A stretch of 64,000 nt of DNA, taken from the NCBI GenBank assembly GCA_934525675.1, contig CAKSZH010000006.1, positions 60,551-124,550 on the forward strand. The letters run 5' to 3'. The notes below the pieces were generated by a model that ran no database searches, had not been told where the DNA came from, and was given only the letters and a program-made list of their open reading frames with translations. The stretch comes from an uncultured Eubacteriales bacterium. Lineage in GTDB: Bacteria > Bacillota > Clostridia > Oscillospirales > CAG-272. Position 1 is the stretch's first letter; every line of letters starts with the position of its first letter. Of this stretch, positions 59,184 through 64,000 are shown one piece after another. The translations under genes were made by a program, and so were the position numbers.

Positions 59184-59215
59184 GGCAGGATTGCCGCCGG
59201 GGCGGCAATCCTGCC
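59184..59215 (-). terminator. Hairpin downstream of the lipoprotein gene
   Basis: GGCAGGATTGCC pairs with GGCAATCCTGCC; on the minus strand TTTTTGCG follows. It lies 32 bp after the lipoprotein stop. Confidence 0.85.
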
Positions 59216-59246
59216 GGAATTCATCGGGAAAGCTCGCGGGGGAGAA

Positions 59247-60455
59247 TTACTCGTCCGCCTCCAGACGGGCTTTGTAGTTTTCTTCCATTTCCTTGAAGAA
59301 GGTATCCGCGTTGACACCGTCCACACGGGTGAAGGTGTAGTTACCGACGACCATAATGTAGGCGTCGCCGTTCTCACGGTACATTTCCTTGTCCCCGGGC
59401 TTTGTGATCGTCAGAATGTACTTGCCGGGCTCATAACCGTCCATCGTACCCCAGATCCAGACCACGGAATTGTTGTTCAGCGAACGGCCGGCAAGGAAAC
59501 TCAACGAGCTGTAATAGCAGTATCCGCCCGCACCGTCGTCAAACGTGACACCGGTGTCGAACGAGCCGTGCACCATGGAATAGTCATACGCGATCCGGTA
59601 ATAGTAGTTGGTGATGGGAAGAACGAATTCATTGTTGTTTTCGTCCGATGCGCTGCAGTTGTTCAGAATGCTCATGTTGATAAGGCTCGAGGAGGACTCG
59701 CAGGCATCCATTGCTTCCTGAAGGTCGTAGAAGTAATGACCGTCGAACACCGCAACATACGGAACGCCCCAAAGGGAGAGATCCTCCACGCGCTTATAGC
59801 GGAAATCGGGATCCGCATCTTCCACGCCGGCATTGAGGTCGGAGATTGCGTAACGTCCCTCGGTCATGCCGTCGGTTTCACCGAACACCCACAGATAGGG
59901 GACATACGGAGCCATCATCTGAACCTCGGACGGCTTCAGAACGCTCTGCAGATCATCCTTTTTGTTTGCGAGAACGCTCGCCAAGTCACGGTAGTACGCA
60001 TACTGCATCTGCTTCATGCCGCCGACCTTGCACTCCAGGACGATACCCGTATCAAACGTGATATCGACCTGGCAGTTATTGAAATCAAGGACAAAGTCCC
60101 CGGTTGCCGGGAAGTGGAACGGCTTGTCAACAACAACGCCGTTTGCCTTGCAGAACTTGATGACCGCGCCGTCCGGATATGCGGCAACCGCCTCGTCAAG
60201 CGTATCAAAGAACACGGACTCGGGGCTGGACGCATCCTCGCCGACATAGCAGATCGAGGACGAAGAACGGTTGTTGGTCTCTTCCGGCGGATCGGTCTCC
60301 TCTTCCGTTGCGGCAGAGGTCGGTCTCTCCCGCTTGGTCTGCGTTTCCTTGGTCGTGGACGTTTCCGTCCCGGAACCGGTGCAGGCAACAATCAGCGGAA
60401 GCGCCAGGCAAAGGGCAAGCGCGAACGCCAGGACCTTAATGATCGTTTTTTTCAT
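59247..60455 (-). CDS. Lipoprotein of unknown function
   Basis: 402 residues; GGAGGGAAAACG precedes the ATG at 60455. Signal peptide ends in LIVAC (lipidated C25), followed by a Thr/Glu/Arg-rich spacer (28-62). The mature protein is predicted mostly beta and has a parallel-helix-like start (AVAAYPDGAVIKFCKANGVVV, FVLDFNNCQVDITFDTGI). Aromatic-rich segments follow, such as YRIAYDYSMVHGSFD. No family recognised. Possibly a surface carbohydrate-binding protein; it sits divergent from the GH57-like gene. Confidence 0.8.
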   Translation of the reverse strand: MKKTIIKVLAFALALCLALPLIVACTGSGTETSTTKETQTKRERPTSAATEEETDPPEETNNRSSSSICYVGEDASSPESVFFDTLDEAVAAYPDGAVIKFCKANGVVVDKPFHFPATGDFVLDFNNCQVDITFDTGIVLECKVGGMKQMQYAYYRDLASVLANKKDDLQSVLKPSEVQMMAPYVPYLWVFGETDGMTEGRYAISDLNAGVEDADPDFRYKRVEDLSLWGVPYVAVFDGHYFYDLQEAMDACESSSSLINMSILNNCSASDENNNEFVLPITNYYYRIAYDYSMVHGSFDTGVTFDDGAGGYCYYSSLSFLAGRSLNNNSVVWIWGTMDGYEPGKYILTITKPGDKEMYRENGDAYIMVVGNYTFTRVDGVNADTFFKEMEENYKARLEADE

Positions 60456-60615
60456 CGTTTTCCCTCCAAAATAAGTATCGGACTGTATCACGTCCGTCGG
60501 CATCCGTCAGCGGAACCGGGCTGCGCCGATTCCGGCAGTGCCGTCCATTGACCGTGCGACTGTTTCCCGGTCTTTCTCACCGGGGAACACAGCGCGATTC
60601 AATTGTCCGCCTACA

Positions 60616-60645
60616 TTATACTCCGTTCCACACCCTCATGTCAAG
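60616..60645 (-). promoter_or_regulatory. Lipoprotein promoter
   Basis: Minus-strand TTGACA (60640-60645), 18 bp, TATAAT (60616-60621): consensus hexamers. Confidence 0.82.
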
Positions 60646-60821
60646 CGCTTCCTTCCAGAATTTTGTACAGAACAACGTTTTTGCAAAAAAATTTACAACC
60701 TATTTGTTCTTTTTGCACAATAGCGGGAAAACCGTTCCGGCGATCGCCCGTTTTTCCCCCTCAAAAACCGCCCCGGATGGCGGGCAGATCGTATCTTCGG
60801 AGCCGTTTTCCGGCAAATGCC

Positions 60822-60851
60822 TTGACAAATGCCGCCTCTTACTGATACAAT
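60822..60851 (+). promoter_or_regulatory. GH57 promoter
   Basis: TTGACA (60822-60827), 18 bp, TACAAT (60846-60851). Confidence 0.75.
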
Positions 60852-60925
60852 AAAGAGGATGTTCCGGGTGACACCGGAAACGTTTTGGCACAGGGAAAGC
60901 CATAAGACAAGAAGGAGATACCGAA

Positions 60926-62467
60926 ATGAAATACGTCATGATCTTCCACGCGAACCTCAACTACGCGTATCTGGAACCGGACAAGTATGAATTCGTCATC
61001 CGCCACAGCTATGAAATGCTGTTCGACACGATGGAGAAGTACTTCCCGGATACCAAATTCGTGTTCGAGGCATCCGGATACACCATCGAGCAGATGGCGC
61101 TTCTGACCCCGGATGTGCTGGAAAAACTCAAGAAAGCCGTTTCGCGCGGCGCCTGCGAATTCATGGGAAGTCCCTACGCGCATCCCATGCTCCCCAACTT
61201 CCCCGAAGAGGACGGCAAGTGGGCGTTCCGCTTTGCCATGGATACCTTTGAAAAGTACCTTGGCTTCCGTCCGAAGAGCCTGTGGAACCCCGAATGCGGC
61301 TGGAGAAGCTACGTTCCCGCGGAAGCAGTTGCCGTCGGCGGCAGAAATCTCATCGGCGACTTTGAGGCGTACAGCCGTTCCAAGAACATAAACGGCGAGC
61401 CCAACCGCCCCGAAATCTACGAAAAGGAATACTCCGACGATCCGTCCTTCTATTCCTTTGATTTCAAGTACGAGCTGGAAGGCAACGAACGCGCCATCCA
61501 CCGTCCCTTCACGCATATCGAGGGCGTTGAGGACGGCAAGCTCCGGATGTTCCTCCGTACCGACCGCATCGCGCAGTTCGGCGTGCGTTACTTCATGGGT
61601 ATGGAAGGCTACACCTTTGAAAAGTACATGGGACTGATCCGCAAGTACTCCGAGGAGAAGCCCGGCGATCCCGAGGGCGCGCTCATCATCTTCGCGGACG
61701 ACGCGGAATACATCGGCACCAACGGCTGGTTCCGCCTCAAGTACCAGAACAAGCCCGACAACGTGTTTGAGGTCACGCCCGAATCGCAGGAGAAGCTGAT
61801 CCGCCTTGTGACCGAGGTGCAGAAGACCTGCGGCGAATTCATTACATACGACGAAGCCTGCAACCTCACGCCGCTTGACGACGTGCTGAATGTGGACGAC
61901 GACGCGGCTTGGCACGGCGCGCGTGCATCGACCTGGGCAAAGACCCCGATGGCAAGCATCCTCCGTCCGTGGCAGGATCTTGTGCGCGAGAAGCTGCACG
62001 AAATGGAAGGCAAGCTGGACGAAAAGACCGTGTACGAGGCATGGCTCCACCTGACCAACTCCTACAACTCGGACGGTCAGTGGCCGCCCACACTGCCGAA
62101 CGCGCCCCACATCATCTGGCCGTTCAACTACCGCTACTGCTTTGAGAATCTGCTTGCGGCGGAAATGCTGGTCGGCGGCGTGGACCGCTCGAAGCTCACG
62201 ACTTCTTCCGTGGAGACCATGAAGAAGATTCTCACCATGCAGCAGGATCTGGTGCTGGAGAAGGCAAGAACGCTGATTGAGAGCGGCTCTGCCGAGGAGA
62301 AGGCGAACGCAGAGCACGCGGTGAAGCTGATCGAGGCGACCCGCAATCTGGATTCCGTGAAGGCGGCGTCCGAGGTTCTGCTGTATCCGTCCGAATACAC
62401 CATCCGCGCAAACGCGCTGATCCAGGCAAGACGTCTGGTCGGCGGCGTGGTGCTTGAAAAGGTTTAA
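60926..62467 (+). CDS. GH57-family glycoside hydrolase/transferase-like protein
   Basis: 513 residues, no signal peptide; AAGAAGGAGATACCGAA precedes the ATG. The N-terminal barrel resembles GH57 amylases and 4-alpha-glucanotransferases. The nucleophile Glu is E123 in LWNPECGW (119-126) and the acid Asp lies in IFADDAEYIG (255-264). The usual HQP near the start is replaced by FHANLNYAYL. The C-terminal helical part (about 330-513) matches GH57 architecture. Likely acts on glycogen or maltodextrin inside the cell; substrate not certain. Confidence 0.85.
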   Translation: MKYVMIFHANLNYAYLEPDKYEFVIRHSYEMLFDTMEKYFPDTKFVFEASGYTIEQMALLTPDVLEKLKKAVSRGACEFMGSPYAHPMLPNFPEEDGKWAFRFAMDTFEKYLGFRPKSLWNPECGWRSYVPAEAVAVGGRNLIGDFEAYSRSKNINGEPNRPEIYEKEYSDDPSFYSFDFKYELEGNERAIHRPFTHIEGVEDGKLRMFLRTDRIAQFGVRYFMGMEGYTFEKYMGLIRKYSEEKPGDPEGALIIFADDAEYIGTNGWFRLKYQNKPDNVFEVTPESQEKLIRLVTEVQKTCGEFITYDEACNLTPLDDVLNVDDDAAWHGARASTWAKTPMASILRPWQDLVREKLHEMEGKLDEKTVYEAWLHLTNSYNSDGQWPPTLPNAPHIIWPFNYRYCFENLLAAEMLVGGVDRSKLTTSSVETMKKILTMQQDLVLEKARTLIESGSAEEKANAEHAVKLIEATRNLDSVKAASEVLLYPSEYTIRANALIQARRLVGGVVLEKV

Positions 62468-62478
62468 CGGAAACATTG

Positions 62479-62499
62479 CCGGGCGGCTCTGCCGCCCGG
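62479..62499 (+). terminator. GH57 terminator
   Basis: CCGGGCGGC-TCT-GCCGCCCGG followed by TTTGTATATTT, 12 bp after the stop codon. Confidence 0.85.
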
Positions 62500-62540
62500 T
62501 TTGTATATTTCACCCGGAAAGGGTTTCGCAGAAATACCGC

Positions 62541-62720
62541 GGAAAATCCGCCGTGTGCGTCGGTTCGCCGACAGGAATCCAGTTTCGCGCGGAGTGTGGG
62601 GAATCCGCCGTGCGTCGGTTCGCCGACAGGAATCCCGTTTCGCGCGGAGCGCGGGGAATCCGCCGTGCGTCGGTTCGCCGACAGGAATCCCGTTTCGCGC
62701 GGAGCGCGGGGAATCCGCCG
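62541..62720 (+). repeat. Tandem 55-bp repeat, three copies plus a partial
   Basis: Copies at 62541-62599 (59 bp, diverged), 62600-62654 and 62655-62709 (identical 55 bp), then 11 bp of a fourth. Each contains GTCGG-TTCG-CCGAC, a hairpin with a TTCG tetraloop. Located in the intergenic region before the next gene; no spacers, so not a CRISPR array. Confidence 0.9.
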
Positions 62721-62805
62721 CTTTTGCGGACGCTCGCCGGGAGAATCGAGAGTCGGCGCAGACCGTGAGAAAATCACAGACCGGGAGGAAGAAAAAGGAT
62801 AAACT

Positions 62806-63414
62806 ATGATTGTAAGACTGATGTATGCCGCCTACGCAAAGGCGGGGGAAACCTACCGTGACCTCGGAAATCCGTCCGTCACCCATCTGTCCCTGTCGCG
62901 CTTCACCCACCCGGAGTACGGGGACATTCTGTTCCTTTACGCCGAGGCGGACCGGGAGGATATCCGTGCCGAAGAAGTCATCGGTGGGGAAACGGTGCCG
63001 TTCCCGAACGGGGAGCGTTGGGTGTGGGTACCCGAGCTTTACCATTTTTCCAAGCCGCTCTCAGAGGAGCACTGGGAAAGAAAGCAGAAAAAAACGCCGT
63101 GGGTCCGCGTCAACCGCATCCGCCACGACAGATTTGCAAGCTATGTGTTCTACCACCACAGGTTGCAGGAGGAGAAGCCGGGGAACGGCGACAAATACGG
63201 GATCATCGGGCTGTTCGGCGAGCTTTTGTTTCTGTACCTCGAATTGCCGGAGGAAAAAGAGACCGTGCGTTATGCGGGCGAACTGAGCACGCACGACACG
63301 CCCTCCACCGAAGGAAAGCCGAGCGAGTGGGACAAAATCATGACGTCGCATTTCCGCCACTGGGAGGACGATCCGGAGGAATGGCGGGAGATCCCGACGC
63401 TTTTGTTCCGGTAA
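62806..63414 (+). CDS. Protein of unknown function
   Basis: 202 residues; AAAAAGGATAAACT precedes the ATG. Soluble and rich in aromatic and charged residues (PNGERWVWVPELYHFSKPLS, WREIPTLLF). No signal peptide, membrane segment or family I recognise. It is the last gene with the GC-rich composition of the window; the DNA turns AT-rich right after its stop. Confidence 0.65.
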   Translation: MIVRLMYAAYAKAGETYRDLGNPSVTHLSLSRFTHPEYGDILFLYAEADREDIRAEEVIGGETVPFPNGERWVWVPELYHFSKPLSEEHWERKQKKTPWVRVNRIRHDRFASYVFYHHRLQEEKPGNGDKYGIIGLFGELLFLYLELPEEKETVRYAGELSTHDTPSTEGKPSEWDKIMTSHFRHWEDDPEEWREIPTLLFR

Positions 63415-63938
63415 CCGAAGCCTTTGGCATAGAACATTTGAAAAATTTTAATAAATCTTAATAAGTTAATAACGCTTAAAGGCACTTAATGCAATACTTA
63501 GAGAGATTATTATATTAGATACAAAAAATAAAAAATCTAATGAATTTCAACAAATTTTATCTGGTAGCATTAAAATTGCATTAGAAAATTTAATGAGTTT
63601 TAAAGGATTTTAATAAGCTAAAAAAGAAAATAGCAGTATAAAAATACATAACTAAAAGAGTCAATCGAAAGGTTGGCTTTTTTTAGTGCAAAAAATTATA
63701 AGGAGGGAGAAAATTGGGAAGACAAAGACGGCAGATATAATTTTATTGATACAGGTAGATTCATAATGAGTAAAGAGTTTATTGAAAATAAAGCTATTTC
63801 AATAGATAAGAAGATATTAAAAAATTAGTATCTTCCTGTATCTTTTTATAAAAAGATATGGTATAATCATCTCGACAGATAGTAAGTTATCGCTTACTTT
63901 AATATGTATTTATTAGTAGTAACAGGAGAACAAAGTAT
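63415..63938. other. AT-rich region, probable edge of an acquired element
   Basis: Composition changes abruptly after about 63430. Repeats of TTTAATAA/TCTTAATAAG occur at 63450-63480 and 63590-63615. An open frame without a start (about 63660-63828, with NWEDKDGRYNFIDTGRF and MSKEFIENKAISIDKK) could be the tail of a broken gene. ATGGTATAAT near 63858 looks like a -10 for the next gene. Confidence 0.55.
63659..63684 (+). terminator. Terminator in the AT-rich region
   Basis: AGTCAATC-GAAA-GGTTGGCT (8-bp stem with G-T pairs and a GAAA loop) followed by seven T. Confidence 0.75.
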
Positions 63939-64000
63939 ATGTTACCAACAATAAAATCAGACAGTATTTATCCATTACCCAATGATGTAGCAATATTTAA
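63939..64000 (+). CDS. Start of an unidentified AT-rich gene, cut by the window end
   Basis: ATG at 63939 after AGGAGAACAAAGTAT, beginning MLPTIKSDSIYPLPNDVAIF. The frame is open to the end of the window. Too short to identify. Base composition and codon use are unlike the rest of the window. Confidence 0.5.
   Translation, partial: MLPTIKSDSIYPLPNDVAIF

Larger units (their letters stand above)
60456..60925. other. Divergent region lipoprotein / GH57
   Basis: Carries the two divergent promoters (60616-60645 minus, 60822-60851 plus) about 175 bp apart and AT-rich DNA between them. No gene seen. Confidence 0.7.

Noticed and set aside
62541..62720. Possible CRISPR array
   Set aside because: Units are directly adjacent without unique spacers, and no cas gene is in the window.

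Overview
The window looks like chromosomal DNA of an uncultured, spore-forming, strictly anaerobic-type Clostridia (Bacillota). The reasons are GC-rich coding DNA with AGGAGG-type ribosome binding sites, a complete cotJABC spore-coat operon, rubrerythrin, a SpoIIQ-like M23 protein, a minimal SufBC pair, and an rsmG-mnmG pair beside three ParB parS sites, which places the left end near the replication origin. All calls come from reading the sequence; no database search was run.

Layout. 1-1158 is an AT-rich, gene-free origin-proximal stretch with parS sites. 1159-30600 is mostly housekeeping: rsmG, mnmG, ahcY/alr, an ABC-2 exporter, cell-wall genes (cortex-lytic-type hydrolase, M23 peptidase, ddl), an esterase, an aminotransferase, aquaporin, azlCD, an ECF S component divergent from an unusual MocR-like regulator, prmC, DAHP synthase, sufC-sufB, and small hydrolases. 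A GNAT gene and tRNA-Trp follow (30756-31622). 31925-53949 is a glycan-foraging region: a frameshifted GH110-like gene, a membrane PP2C phosphatase, an 11-kb operon (Ig-domain lipoprotein, sugar-binding protein, two ABC permeases, two GxGYxYP lipoproteins), a LacI regulator, a third, cytoplasmic GxGYxYP protein, a GH38 mannosidase-like protein and a HAD phosphatase. 54336-56560 is a decayed accessory patch: an Ig/DUF3289 toxin-like gene broken in two, a membrane-anchored partner, and an aldo/keto reductase pseudogene. 56753-63414 holds rubrerythrin, cotJABC, a lipoprotein, a GH57-like enzyme and an orphan gene. From about 63430 to the end composition becomes sharply AT-rich, suggesting the edge of an acquired element.

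How the genes work together. The best candidate for an undescribed system is the GxGYxYP/GH38 locus. Four near-identical palindromes (GAAAAnCSGTTTTTTC type) lie at or just downstream of three promoters: the 11-kb operon, the third GxGYxYP gene, and the divergent GH38 gene. A LacI-family gene sits between them. This predicts one sugar-controlled regulon in which surface GxGYxYP and Ig proteins bind or cut a glycan, the ABC importer (its ATPase encoded elsewhere) takes up the product, and cytoplasmic GxGYxYP, GH38 and HAD proteins process it. The GxGYxYP family has no settled activity as far as I know, and the GH38 member lacks the usual catalytic Asp, so the chemistry may be unusual.

Other notable points are a MocR-like regulator with His in place of the PLP lysine and a missing C-terminus, a 4-bp duplication that frameshifts the GH110-like gene, a duplicated tRNA-Trp 3' end, and a dispersed GC-rich intergenic palindrome.
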